Positions 9,594 to 18,088 of a DNA stretch of 64,000 nucleotides are shown piece by piece. Positions within the stretch are counted from its first letter, which is position 1, and the number at the start of each line of letters is the position of its first letter. The stretch spans positions 261,204-325,203 of the forward strand of contig NZ_LAIJ01000007.1 in assembly GCF_001449115.1 (NCBI RefSeq), in the 5' to 3' direction. A model generated the notes under the pieces. That model saw nothing but the letters and a program-made list of their open reading frames with translations. It had not been told where the DNA came from and did no database searches. The position numbers and the translations under genes are program-made. The stretch is from Occallatibacter gabretensis (lineage in GTDB: Bacteria; Acidobacteriota; Terriglobia; Terriglobales; Acidobacteriaceae).

Positions 9594-11168
9594 TTACGAA
9601 ACCGCCGCTAACCTTCGCAGGGTGGGAAGGACCTCAGTGAGATGGCACGAATAGGGTTCTTTGTTGCCCAATGCGTAATAGAGGCTCTTGAAGCAGCCGA
9701 AGAGTTCATCGTATACAGGCAGCGCCGCGGACTGCGGCTCGTAAATCCTGCAGGGAGGGCATAACGCCTGCTGCGCCTCTTCGAGTGAGGCAAAGATTCC
9801 AGCCGTGAGGAACGCGAACGCCGCGGCGCCGGTTCCGGTCACGTCTCCAACTGGGGTGACCACCGGGGTGTTCAGGACATTCGCATAGATCTGGTTAAGA
9901 AGTTCATTCTTGCGGGGAATGCCGCCGCCATTGATGACGCGTGCCACCGGTACACCATAGCTCTGCATGTGTTCAAGAATGATGCGCGTGTGGAAGGCAG
10001 TTCCTTCAATCGCCGCGAAGAATTCATCCTCCGGCCCGTGAGTCAGATTCCATCCCAGGGTGACTCCACCCAAGGAAGGATTTACCAGGATTGTCCTATC
10101 TCCATTGTCCCAGGCAAGGCGAAGGAGTCCGGTCTGCCCCGCGCGGTAGTGTTTCACCTGTTCACTTAACTGCTCCACGCTCCTATCTGCGCGACGGGCG
10201 ATCGCGTCAAAGATATCGCCTGTAGCTGAAAGCCCGGCTTCAATTCCGGTGTAAGCAGGATGTACCGAGCCGGGCACAACTCCACAAACGCCTGGCACCA
10301 AAGTCGCTGCATCACTCATTCCGATGATGCATGTCGATGTGCCGATCACGTTGACAACATCTCCCAGCCTGATTCCCGCGGCTACAGCGTCCCAGTGCGC
10401 ATCGAGAGCGCCCATACCAACAGGAATTCCCGTCGAGAGTCCCAGTCGCCTGGCCCACTCTGCGCTTAATGTGCCCGCCGGCACGCCTGCCTTGCGATAT
10501 TTTCCCAGCGTGATTGCGGCGCGAATGCCTTCGAACAAGGGATCGACGGAGACAAAGAATTCCTCAGGCGGAAGTCCGCCGAGCGCTGCGTTCCACATCC
10601 ACTTGTGGCCCATTGCGCAAACGCTGCGCGGCAGCTCGTCCAGGCGCTTGATGCCGCACAATTCGGCAGCAATCATGTCGCAGTGCTCCAGAGCAGTTGC
10701 GAACTGGCTGCGCTTATCAGGGTTGTGCCGCAGCCAATGAAGGACTTTTGCGAAACCCCACTCCGAGGAATAGACGCCGCCGCACCAGTCGATGGCTTCA
10801 AGGCCGTAGCTGTGTGCAGCCTGAGTAATCTCCGCGGCTTCACGCCAGGAGCGATGATCGCACCATAGGTAATAGTCGTCGAGCGGCCGGAGCTGCTCGT
10901 CGACCATTACGACACTCGACCCGGTTGTGTCGATGGCGATTGCAGCAATGGACAGACCGTTGATGCCGCCTGCAGCGAGTGCGGCAGCGGTCGCTTCGCA
11001 CAGCGCTCGCAGATGATCCGCGTGCGCCTGCGTAGCGAAGTCCGGATCTTCTTTCTTCCGCTTCAGTGGATATGGCGCTGTTCCCGAGCTCAGTCTGCCC
11101 GCCTGATGATCGAAGACTGAAACGCGCACGTTGAGCGTGCCGAAGTCGACACCAAGCACGAGGCTCAT
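9594..11168 (-). CDS. FGGY-family carbohydrate kinase, ribulokinase-like
   Basis: This 524-residue protein is an FGGY sugar kinase, which phosphorylates a pentulose or related ketose with ATP in the cytoplasm. The N-terminal phosphate-binding segment VDFGTLNVRVSVFD and the AIDTTGSSVVMVDE segment are those of the AraB-like branch. The C-terminal half carries GGIPRKNELLNQIYANVL and the glycine-rich GDVTGTGAAAFAFLTAG. The start ATG overlaps the stop of the upstream isomerase as ATGA (11165-11168), so the two are probably translationally coupled. Since an FucI/AraA-family isomerase precedes it, the substrate is likely L-ribulose, D-ribulose or L-fuculose; the sequence does not decide between them. 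Family assignment is firm, substrate is inference. Confidence 0.9.
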   Translation of the reverse strand: MSLVLGVDFGTLNVRVSVFDHQAGRLSSGTAPYPLKRKKEDPDFATQAHADHLRALCEATAAALAAGGINGLSIAAIAIDTTGSSVVMVDEQLRPLDDYYLWCDHRSWREAAEITQAAHSYGLEAIDWCGGVYSSEWGFAKVLHWLRHNPDKRSQFATALEHCDMIAAELCGIKRLDELPRSVCAMGHKWMWNAALGGLPPEEFFVSVDPLFEGIRAAITLGKYRKAGVPAGTLSAEWARRLGLSTGIPVGMGALDAHWDAVAAGIRLGDVVNVIGTSTCIIGMSDAATLVPGVCGVVPGSVHPAYTGIEAGLSATGDIFDAIARRADRSVEQLSEQVKHYRAGQTGLLRLAWDNGDRTILVNPSLGGVTLGWNLTHGPEDEFFAAIEGTAFHTRIILEHMQSYGVPVARVINGGGIPRKNELLNQIYANVLNTPVVTPVGDVTGTGAAAFAFLTAGIFASLEEAQQALCPPCRIYEPQSAALPVYDELFGCFKSLYYALGNKEPYSCHLTEVLPTLRRLAAVS

Positions 11169-12760
11169 TTCGTTGCGCCGCCGCAGAGATAGACATCCAA
11201 TCCAAGCTCGCGGAAGGCTACTGCCTTTGCCATCAATGCCTCATCGGCGGACTGTGCATTGTCGCCGTATGCCACTTGAATGTGATTCGACTTGTGCCGT
11301 CCCATCAACTGGTCGCGCGTCACGCCATGCAAAACCGCGTTCATCATTGGCCATTGCGGGGTCGTGATCTGCCATCTGCGCTCCACTTCTTCTTTCGGCA
11401 ATTCCACGACGGTCGCTCTTCCCATGTCGGCCTTGATTTTGTTGTCCTCAACATACACACGGCTCCATACAATCTCGCCTGGCTTGCTGATTCCTTTCAA
11501 GGTGCCGCCGCCCAGAGGGAAATACATGGGTGGCTGGCGTTCGCTTGTAGCGCCCTTGTAGCCGTCAACGAAGTGCTCCGGCGGCGCGGCGCCAGAAATC
11601 TCAAGCACCCACACGAATTGCCCGTCGTACTCTTCTCCAAAGCGAATGTCATGCAGGGTTGTTTCCGGTGCAAGCCCAAGCTGACGCCACACGCGATTGG
11701 TAACAAGCGCGTCAACGCCGGCGCACTCGTCCACTTCATTAAAGTGGGGCAGCGCCTGGCCTTCATACAACACGCGACCATTTCCCTCCGCCGTCACCGG
11801 AGGCCGATCTACGTTGTTCAGCAATCCCTCAACAAGATCAGAGGCCGGAGTCAGATCTTTCAAACCCTGCTGATACTGGATTCCGATCGCATCGCACCCA
11901 AAGTTGTCTGCAATCCGCAGCGCCGCAATGTACATCTGGCATTGTTCCAGAATCTGCGCATCTGTCAGTTCGGTAGCGGAGTCAGATCCGGTAGAAAACT
12001 TCATGCCGCGCGCATCCAGCCACGACCGAACCGACTGCGCAAGCTCAACAGGCACCTTGCGCATGCCGGCGTAAAGCGCCGACTGGCTCATGCGCTCTTT
12101 GAAGAAGCCGATCGCATGGAGCAGTTCATCGGGAATGATGGCGTTGTACATTCCCATGCATCCCTCGTCAAAGACGCCAAGGATTGCCTTCCTCTTAGCA
12201 AAATCTTCCGCTACAGAACGGCCAACGCGTTCTGCGCTGTCCGGCACCGGCGATGCATGCAGAGGCTTCACATGGGAGGAATCGTGAATGACGCGACCGC
12301 CATTGAGCCAGGCCTTCAGCCGGTCGAGGAAGTACGCGTCGGTAAAATCCTCACTCCAGAGGGTGTCATATTTCACTCCAGCCTTCGTCAGGCCGCCGTT
12401 CAGGTTCAGCATTCCAACCAGGCCGGGCCATTGCCCACTCCAGTTAGCCGCGGTGAGAATGGGGCCGCGATGGTATATCAGGCCGCCAAGTACATGATGG
12501 CTGTATTGCCACACCGCCTCGATCACGATGACCGGGGCTTCGGAAGGAATCTGCTGAAAAATCTCCAATCCATACCGCTGGCTATCAATAAACCCGTGCC
12601 CTTTTTCGGGGATCACCGGATGTGCACGCTCGACCTTAAAACCCAACTGGTGAATGGCCTGCGTAAGTGCGGCCTCAGCTGCCTGTTGCGCGGGCCAGCA
12701 CTTTTGGTTGGCCGACGGCCGCAGATCACCGCTGGCGACCATGAAGATGGACGAAGACAT
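11165..12760 (-). CDS. L-fucose/L-arabinose isomerase family protein
   Basis: This 531-residue cytoplasmic protein belongs to the L-fucose isomerase-like superfamily, metal-dependent enzymes that interconvert an aldose and its ketose. Family-like segments include the N-terminal VIVIEAVWQYSHHVLGGLIYHRGP, given here only as its core WQYSHHVLGG (about residues 84-95), the substrate-pocket region ILTAANWSGQWPGLVGMLN and the central FGCDAIGIQYQQGLKDLTP. FucI enzymes also accept D-arabinose, so both sugars are possible. It is the first gene of a two-gene unit with the FGGY kinase (four-base overlap). Its promoter has a TTGCAC/TACACT pair and an operator shared with the rest of the region. The metal ligands could not be placed with certainty. 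Confidence 0.85.
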   Translation of the reverse strand: MSSSIFMVASGDLRPSANQKCWPAQQAAEAALTQAIHQLGFKVERAHPVIPEKGHGFIDSQRYGLEIFQQIPSEAPVIVIEAVWQYSHHVLGGLIYHRGPILTAANWSGQWPGLVGMLNLNGGLTKAGVKYDTLWSEDFTDAYFLDRLKAWLNGGRVIHDSSHVKPLHASPVPDSAERVGRSVAEDFAKRKAILGVFDEGCMGMYNAIIPDELLHAIGFFKERMSQSALYAGMRKVPVELAQSVRSWLDARGMKFSTGSDSATELTDAQILEQCQMYIAALRIADNFGCDAIGIQYQQGLKDLTPASDLVEGLLNNVDRPPVTAEGNGRVLYEGQALPHFNEVDECAGVDALVTNRVWRQLGLAPETTLHDIRFGEEYDGQFVWVLEISGAAPPEHFVDGYKGATSERQPPMYFPLGGGTLKGISKPGEIVWSRVYVEDNKIKADMGRATVVELPKEEVERRWQITTPQWPMMNAVLHGVTRDQLMGRHKSNHIQVAYGDNAQSADEALMAKAVAFRELGLDVYLCGGATK

Positions 12761-12789
12761 TAGGGCCTGCCCCTCTCTAAAGCGAAGTC

Positions 12790-12832
12790 AGTGTACCGCA
12801 GGCTCTTGCACTGTGCAATAGAAACGTTACGA
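12790..12832 (-). promoter_or_regulatory. Promoter with LacI-type operator for isomerase-kinase unit
   Basis: On the minus strand a -35 box TTGCAC (12813-12818) and a -10 box TACACT (12790-12795) are separated by exactly 17 bases. The operator core TCGTAACGTTTC (plus strand 12821-12832) ends just upstream of the -35, with four bases between AACGTT and TTGCAC. The predicted transcript would start near 12783, about 23 bases before the isomerase start. It is the clearest promoter in the window. Confidence 0.7.
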
Positions 12833-12926
12833 TTTTGGATTCAGCGCATATTTCAGGGCGATTTTTGTCACGTTGGCTCGGTGTCGATCTCTCGGAACGG
12901 GAGCGGATCCGGCTATTCGACGCTGC

Positions 12927-13946
12927 TTATCGACGGGCTGTTGAATTCCTGATGCGCAGTTCCGCCGGGATCAGCATATGCGTTGGAGCGGTGTCATCAG
13001 TGGGGGGATTCTGGATGAGCTGATGGAGCAGTTCAAAGGATTTTCTGCCGATGTCACCTGTAAGTTGAGCAACGGCGGTCAGCCCGGGACTGAAGTGCAT
13101 GTTCCACAAATAGTCGTCGAAGCCGAGCACGCTTAAGTCTTTTGGAATCGAGATGTTTCTTTCTTCAACAGCCTGAAGCACTCCCAGCAGGAGCTTGTTG
13201 TTACTGGCCAGGATTGCCGTGGGGGGAGTGGGCAAACCGAGCAGGCGATGACCGGCTTCAACGCCATCTTCCACCTGTACATTCCCTGCAATCAGGTACT
13301 CGTCCAGGATGGGTAGATGTGCCTCCTGCATTGCCTTGCGAAACCCCTCCAAACGATCGTGGTGGGGCGACAGTCCCATGTGGCCCGCCAGCATTCCAAT
13401 GCGTTTGTGACCAAGCCCTAGCAGGTGTTCCGCGGCCAATTGCCCTGCCGCTACATTGTCTGTGCAAACGCTATAGACTGCCCTCGAAGGCGGTAAACGA
13501 TCAATAAATATAACCGGAATATTGCGCCTTGCAATCTGCTCGGTCGCTCTTGAATTCACACAGCAGGCCAGGATGACGCCGTCAACACGGCGGGAAAAGA
13601 GTGCTGTAAGATGCCTCTCTTCGATGGCTCGATCTTCACTCGAATCACATAGCAACACGGAATACCCGGCAGCTTGCGCCGCCACTTCCACTCCGCGAAT
13701 GACCTCGGGGTAAAAGGCGTTGGTAATGTCGGGAACAATGACCCCTATAGCGTTGGAGCGACCGGTCTTAAGGCTGCGCGCAATGGCATCAGGCTGATAG
13801 TCCAGCGCCGACATCGCCGCCAAAACTCGCTCTTTGCGTTTCGGACTGACAACAACCGACTCGTTGATGACGGCGGAGACAGTCGAAGTGGAAACACCAG
13901 CGAGGCGCGCCACGTCTCGCATTGTGTATTTTGCCCTTTCGGCCAT
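12927..13946 (-). CDS. LacI-family transcriptional regulator
   Basis: This 339-residue protein is a LacI/GalR regulator. The N-terminal helix-turn-helix with hinge reads TMRDVARLAGVSTSTVSAVI (residues 8-27), followed by the hinge-helix region DAIARSLKTGRSNAIGV (about 53-69). Residues 65-335 form the periplasmic-binding-protein-like effector domain, including the FDDY segment near 274. It lies between the isomerase-kinase unit and the plus-strand operon, and its own promoter carries a copy of the shared operator. It is therefore the natural candidate for the local regulator and is probably autoregulated. The effector sugar is unknown. Confidence 0.97.
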   Translation of the reverse strand: MAERAKYTMRDVARLAGVSTSTVSAVINESVVVSPKRKERVLAAMSALDYQPDAIARSLKTGRSNAIGVIVPDITNAFYPEVIRGVEVAAQAAGYSVLLCDSSEDRAIEERHLTALFSRRVDGVILACCVNSRATEQIARRNIPVIFIDRLPPSRAVYSVCTDNVAAGQLAAEHLLGLGHKRIGMLAGHMGLSPHHDRLEGFRKAMQEAHLPILDEYLIAGNVQVEDGVEAGHRLLGLPTPPTAILASNNKLLLGVLQAVEERNISIPKDLSVLGFDDYLWNMHFSPGLTAVAQLTGDIGRKSFELLHQLIQNPPTDDTAPTHMLIPAELRIRNSTARR

Positions 13947-13982
13947 TCTGACTGGTTTCCAACCCCTTCGATTTCAACAAGT

Positions 13983-14027
13983 ATCGTGAACGATTCCAGT
14001 ATTACCTATAACGTTCCAATTGCAAAG
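13983..14027 (-). promoter_or_regulatory. lacI-family gene promoter with two operator-like sites
   Basis: On the minus strand a possible -35 (TTTGCA, 14021-14026) and -10 (TAATAC, 13999-14004) are 16 bases apart. The shared core ATAACGTTCC (plus strand 14008-14017) sits in the spacer between them, as expected for repression. A second palindrome-like element, ATCGTGAACGAT (13983-13994), lies just downstream of the -10. Together they suggest autoregulation. Confidence 0.5.
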
Positions 14028-14174
14028 CGCCCCCATCACCGGGGCGTGACTCACTGTTCAGTTCCTTCCCTGCCAGCATTGCTTCCAAAATTCACTGGAC
14101 TATCGATCATCCTGGCGGAAAAAGCCGTTTTTGGGCGGAGTGTCGGGCGAGTTCGCTAGGCAATCCCAATATTA

Positions 14175-14218
14175 TCGTAACGTTTCGCTTGACAGCTGGG
14201 TACGGGCCGATTTAGAAA
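14175..14218 (+). promoter_or_regulatory. Promoter with LacI-type operator for GH172 operon
   Basis: The operator core TCGTAACGTTTC (14175-14186) is followed, four bases after AACGTT, by a consensus -35 box TTGACA (14189-14194). A -10 candidate TAGAAA (14213-14218, spacing 18) or TTAGAA (spacing 17) follows. The leader to the first gene of the operon would be about 200 bases, and I see no open frame in it with a ribosome site. Confidence 0.65.
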
Positions 14219-14422
14219 GAATCCCGACGTTTAACCGTGAAATCTGAAGTTCTGAGACAGGCTTGGATCATGAGGACCGGCATGACGTTATGGAAATCAG
14301 ATTTGATTTTGGTGGCTGGCTTTTCGCAGGGACTTCCAAAGGTTTCAGGAGAGGTCAGCCAGAGTCAAATTGCGCACCTGTAAGGACTTTTCCCTCTTCT
14401 AAGGCTGCCATATGGAGAAACG

Positions 14423-15574
14423 ATGACACGAATGCGCGATTTTGCATTACTCGGGGTATTGCTTGCACTGCCAGCCTCGACTTTGGCCCAGACCACGCAA
14501 TATGATGGCCTCACTACCAGCCTCAGCAATATCTACCGGACGTCGGACGCGCATACCTATTCCATCAGCCCTGAGAATCTCACCGGGGAAAAAGGTAAAG
14601 GCGGCATAGCGACCGAGGGCACCGGCCGTAGCGCGGCTCGTGACCTGGGGCAGGGCTGGAAGATCAGCCCGTCGATCAATGTGAATGCAGGCCAGACCAT
14701 TACACTGGCTGATATTGATGGATCGGGACAGGTCCAGCACATCTGGATGACGCCCACCGGCAACTGGCGCCTTTCCATCTTCCGCATATACTGGGACGGC
14801 GAGACCGAACCATCGGTTGAAGTTCCGGTCGGCGACTTTTTCGCTATGGGATGGAACAAATATGCGCCGATCTCGTCTTTGGCCATCTGCGTCAACCCGG
14901 GGAGCTCCTTCAATTCCTATTGGCCGATGCCGTTCCGGAAAAAGGCGCGCATTACACTCGAAAACCTCGACGACAAGCCTATGGTGATCTACTACCAGAT
15001 TGACTACACCAAGGCTGCCGTACCTGCGGATGCAGCTTACTTCCATGCCCAGTTCAGGCGCGTAAATCCTGTTCCCTACAAACAGGTCTATACGATTCTT
15101 GACGGCGTGGAGGGCAAAGGCCAGTACGTGGGCACGTATCTTGCGTTGGGCACGCACAACAACGGCTGGTGGGGCGAAGGCGAGATCAAGTTCTACATGG
15201 ATGGTGACACCCAGTTCCCCACGATTAACGGTACGGGCACAGAAGACTATTTCAACGGCTCATACGATTTCGAGAACCCAGTCACGCACCAGTACGACAC
15301 TTTTACGTCGCCCTACTCAGGCCTGGCTCAGGTTATTAAGCCTGATGGTTTATATGAGTCCCAGCAGCGTTTCGGAATGTACCGGTGGCATATCCCTGAT
15401 CCGATACGCTTCGATCATGACCTGCACGTGACCATCCAGGATTTAGGCTGGCAGAGCGCCGGCCGTTATCTGCCGCTCATGGACGATATCTCTTCGGTCG
15501 CGTACTGGTACCAGACTGAGCCGCACAAGCCTTTTCCGAAATTACCCGCCAGAGATTTGCTGCAGCCGAACTGA
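14423..15574 (+). CDS. GH172 (DUF2961) secreted glycoside hydrolase
   Basis: This 383-residue protein has a signal peptide ending near STLAQ (residue 23) and belongs to the DUF2961 family, now CAZy GH172. Characterised members act on alpha-D-fructofuranosides, difructose anhydrides and alpha-D-arabinofuranosides. The hallmark is WWGEGEIKFYMDGD followed by INGTGTEDYF. The two catalytic glutamates of the family most likely correspond to E252 or E254 and to E274, spaced as in the family. The ATG has the ribosome site GGAGA five bases upstream. It is the first gene of a five-gene operon with a sugar permease, so it probably releases a monosaccharide for import. Family assignment is firm; D-arabinofuranoside, L-arabinofuranoside or fructofuranoside activity is open. 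Confidence 0.92.
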   Translation: MTRMRDFALLGVLLALPASTLAQTTQYDGLTTSLSNIYRTSDAHTYSISPENLTGEKGKGGIATEGTGRSAARDLGQGWKISPSINVNAGQTITLADIDGSGQVQHIWMTPTGNWRLSIFRIYWDGETEPSVEVPVGDFFAMGWNKYAPISSLAICVNPGSSFNSYWPMPFRKKARITLENLDDKPMVIYYQIDYTKAAVPADAAYFHAQFRRVNPVPYKQVYTILDGVEGKGQYVGTYLALGTHNNGWWGEGEIKFYMDGDTQFPTINGTGTEDYFNGSYDFENPVTHQYDTFTSPYSGLAQVIKPDGLYESQQRFGMYRWHIPDPIRFDHDLHVTIQDLGWQSAGRYLPLMDDISSVAYWYQTEPHKPFPKLPARDLLQPN

Positions 15575-15643
15575 CGAACTTCTCATCTTCGCTCCGCCGG
15601 CGCAACATGCGGCACAACAGATTTTTGCAAATGAGGGAATGTA

Positions 15644-16627
15644 ATGGTTAGGAAGCTATTCGTTCTAGTGGCAATTCTCACTATGACAACTCTAACGAGG
15701 GCAGCCGTGAGTGTTGAAAAAGTAGAGTACAAAGGTTGGGCGAATTGCTACAAGATCAGTAATGGTGAAGTCGAACTGATTGTCACCGGCGACGTGGGAC
15801 CGCGGATCATCCGCTTCGCATTCATCGGCGGCGAGAACATCTTCAAAGAGTACCCCGACCAGATGGGCAAAACGGGAGAGGCTGCCTTCCAGCTCCGCGG
15901 CGGCGACCGCGTTTGGAAAGCGCCCGAAGATCCCATCGCAACCTGGGCGCCAGACAATGTGCCAGTCACGATTGAGGTCACGCCGAATGGTGTTGTTGCG
16001 CGCGAACCTGTAGAACCACTCACCGGACTCCAGAAGGAGATTGCTGTCAGCCTCGCTCCAACGGGAAGCAATGTCACCGTCTATCACCGCATCACCAATC
16101 ACTCTCTATTTCCGCTTGAGTTCTCGCCCTGGGCGCTGACCATGATGGCGCAGGGCGGAATGGTTATCAGCGGATTTCCGCCGCGCGGCCACCATCCTCA
16201 AAACCTCGAAGCAACAAACCCCTTGACCATGTGGGCTTATACCAATCTCGCTGACCCACGCTGGAAATTTACGCGCAAATACCTCACCCTGCGTCAGGAT
16301 CCAAACAACAACGAGGCGCAGAAGCTGGGCATGTTCAACCAGGACACCTGGGCAGCTTACCTGCGTAAGGGCGAAGTGTTCGTGAAGCGCGGCACGGCCG
16401 ATCCTTCAAAACAGTATCCCGATTTTGGATGCTCGTTTGAGACCTTCACCAACAATGAATTCCTCGAAATTGAAACTCTAGGCCCGCTCACGAAGCTGGC
16501 TCCAGGAAAGACCGTTGAGCTGGTCGAGCACTGGGGGCTTTTCCGCAACGTGAAATTGGATGCGATAACCGACGACGATCTGGATCGTGCCATCCTTCCG
16601 CTGGTTCGGCAGGTACCGGCAGTATAA
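15644..16627 (+). CDS. Secreted DUF4380-like protein, mutarotase-like fold
   Basis: This 327-residue protein has a signal peptide (KLFVLVAILTMTTLTRA, cleavage near residue 20). The rest looks like an all-beta galactose-mutarotase-like sandwich: YKGWANCYKISNGEVELIV, then VGPRIIRFAFIGGENIF and the central HRITNHSLFPLEFSPWAL. I recognise it as resembling the DUF4380 group often found beside glycoside hydrolases. A direct catalytic role cannot be read from the sequence. It lies 69 bases after the GH172 gene and 70 bases before the permease start, in the same operon, with a GAGGGAA ribosome site. It may epimerise or bind the released sugar; this is inference. Confidence 0.7.
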   Translation: MVRKLFVLVAILTMTTLTRAAVSVEKVEYKGWANCYKISNGEVELIVTGDVGPRIIRFAFIGGENIFKEYPDQMGKTGEAAFQLRGGDRVWKAPEDPIATWAPDNVPVTIEVTPNGVVAREPVEPLTGLQKEIAVSLAPTGSNVTVYHRITNHSLFPLEFSPWALTMMAQGGMVISGFPPRGHHPQNLEATNPLTMWAYTNLADPRWKFTRKYLTLRQDPNNNEAQKLGMFNQDTWAAYLRKGEVFVKRGTADPSKQYPDFGCSFETFTNNEFLEIETLGPLTKLAPGKTVELVEHWGLFRNVKLDAITDDDLDRAILPLVRQVPAV

Positions 16628-16697
16628 GAACAACCGAGAGTTGTATCGTCTGAACACGACTTTCGGGACAACGCTGCCCTATAAAGGTGCTGATGCC

Positions 16698-18032
16698 ATG
16701 CAAACTTTTCAAAGCAATCGACCGGACTCACAATCCGCGGATCCGAATCATAAGCCGCGGATGTTTCCTGTCGATCACCGGCTCCTGTTCGCGCTGGTCA
16801 TTGTGCTGTTCTTTCTTTGGGGAATGTCGAACAACCTTACTGACATTCTGGTGCAGCAATTCAAGAAATCCTTTGAGCTGACGCAGCTGACTGCTCAGCT
16901 TGTGCAGACGGCAAATTTCCTCGGCTACCTGTGCATGGCTATTCCCGCCGCGCTGTTCATGCGGTCCCGGGGTTACAAGGCGGGTATGGTAGCGGGCTTG
17001 TCCGTTTTTGGTCTGGGAATGATTCTCTTCTTTCCGGCAGCCGTTATGGGGCAATATCTGCCTTTTCTACTGGCCTTGTTTGTCGTCGGCTGCGGCGCAT
17101 CCATCCTTGAAACTGCCGCCAATCCCTTCATGGCGCAATTCGGGCCCGCCGAAACATCCGAGAGAAGACTGAACTTTGCGCAGTCGTTTAACCCTCCCGG
17201 CACCATCACCGGCGTCATTCTCGGCGCAAGCTTCATCTTCTCGGGCGTTGAACTAAAGCAGCCGCAGATTGATGCAATGCGCCAGGCGGGCACTTACTCC
17301 GGATATCTGCATCATGAATTGATGCGCGTAGTTCCGACTTACGTTGCCCTTGGCGCCACTGTCCTCATCTTTGCGCTGATTCTCTCGCGCATGGAATTCC
17401 CCACAATTCGAAGCGAGCATGAGAACACAACGGAAGATCACGGCTCGTTCCGCGCGCTGCTGCATTATCCGCAGTTGTGGCTGGCTGTGGTTGCGAACTT
17501 TGCCAATGTTGGCGCACAGGTTGCGACATGGAGCAGCCTGATTCCGTATATGAAGCAGTTCACCGGAGTGAGCGAGCGTACAGCCGCCGGTTACCTTACT
17601 GCGACTCTTGTGGCTATGGCTTTGGGCCGCTTCTTCAGCACACAACTGATGAAGTATGTGGATGCAAGGAACCTGCTATCAATTTACGCGATAACCAATG
17701 TTGCGTTGCTGGGATTTGCAGCCGCCGTTCCCGGAATGCACGGCGCTTATGCCATTGTGATAAGCAGCTTCTTCCTTTCGATTATGTTTCCGACCATCTT
17801 CGCCCTCGGCCTCAAGGGCCTTGGGCCCAACACCAAACTCGCCGGATCATTCCTGGTAATGGCCGTAGCGGGCGGCGCTGTTTTTCCGCCGATCCAGGGA
17901 TATATCGCTCGTCAGACGGGCAGCATTGCAATCGGTTACGTGATACCGCTGTTCGGATACGTGGTTGTTTTTCTGTACGGCCTGATTGTGCGCCGCAAAG
18001 GTGTAACTGCCACAGCGGTTCAGCACGGATGA
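16698..18032 (+). CDS. FucP-type MFS sugar:proton symporter
   Basis: This 444-residue inner-membrane protein belongs to the FucP branch of the major facilitator superfamily, which imports L-fucose and related sugars, including arabinose, with protons. Segments typical of the branch are FLWGMSNNLTDILVQQFKK, CGASILETAANPFMA and LNFAQSFNPPGTITGVILG. About twelve hydrophobic segments are evident. The chosen ATG has the ribosome site AAAGGTG; an in-frame upstream start at 16587 would add 37 unlikely residues overlapping the preceding gene. It is the third gene of the operon, between the DUF4380-like protein and the unknown helical-barrel protein. Length matches FucP (about 440). The substrate is inferred from family only. 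Confidence 0.93.
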   Translation: MQTFQSNRPDSQSADPNHKPRMFPVDHRLLFALVIVLFFLWGMSNNLTDILVQQFKKSFELTQLTAQLVQTANFLGYLCMAIPAALFMRSRGYKAGMVAGLSVFGLGMILFFPAAVMGQYLPFLLALFVVGCGASILETAANPFMAQFGPAETSERRLNFAQSFNPPGTITGVILGASFIFSGVELKQPQIDAMRQAGTYSGYLHHELMRVVPTYVALGATVLIFALILSRMEFPTIRSEHENTTEDHGSFRALLHYPQLWLAVVANFANVGAQVATWSSLIPYMKQFTGVSERTAAGYLTATLVAMALGRFFSTQLMKYVDARNLLSIYAITNVALLGFAAAVPGMHGAYAIVISSFFLSIMFPTIFALGLKGLGPNTKLAGSFLVMAVAGGAVFPPIQGYIARQTGSIAIGYVIPLFGYVVVFLYGLIVRRKGVTATAVQHG

Positions 18033-18088
18033 GCATCGCGCAGCATAGCTAACCGCAAATACATACGAAAGATGCAGGAGGTGCATCG

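Noticed and set aside
11276..12763. 495-codon open frame on the plus strand
   Set aside because: It lies exactly antisense to the isomerase gene, has low-complexity basic composition and no known motif; it is a shadow of the real gene.
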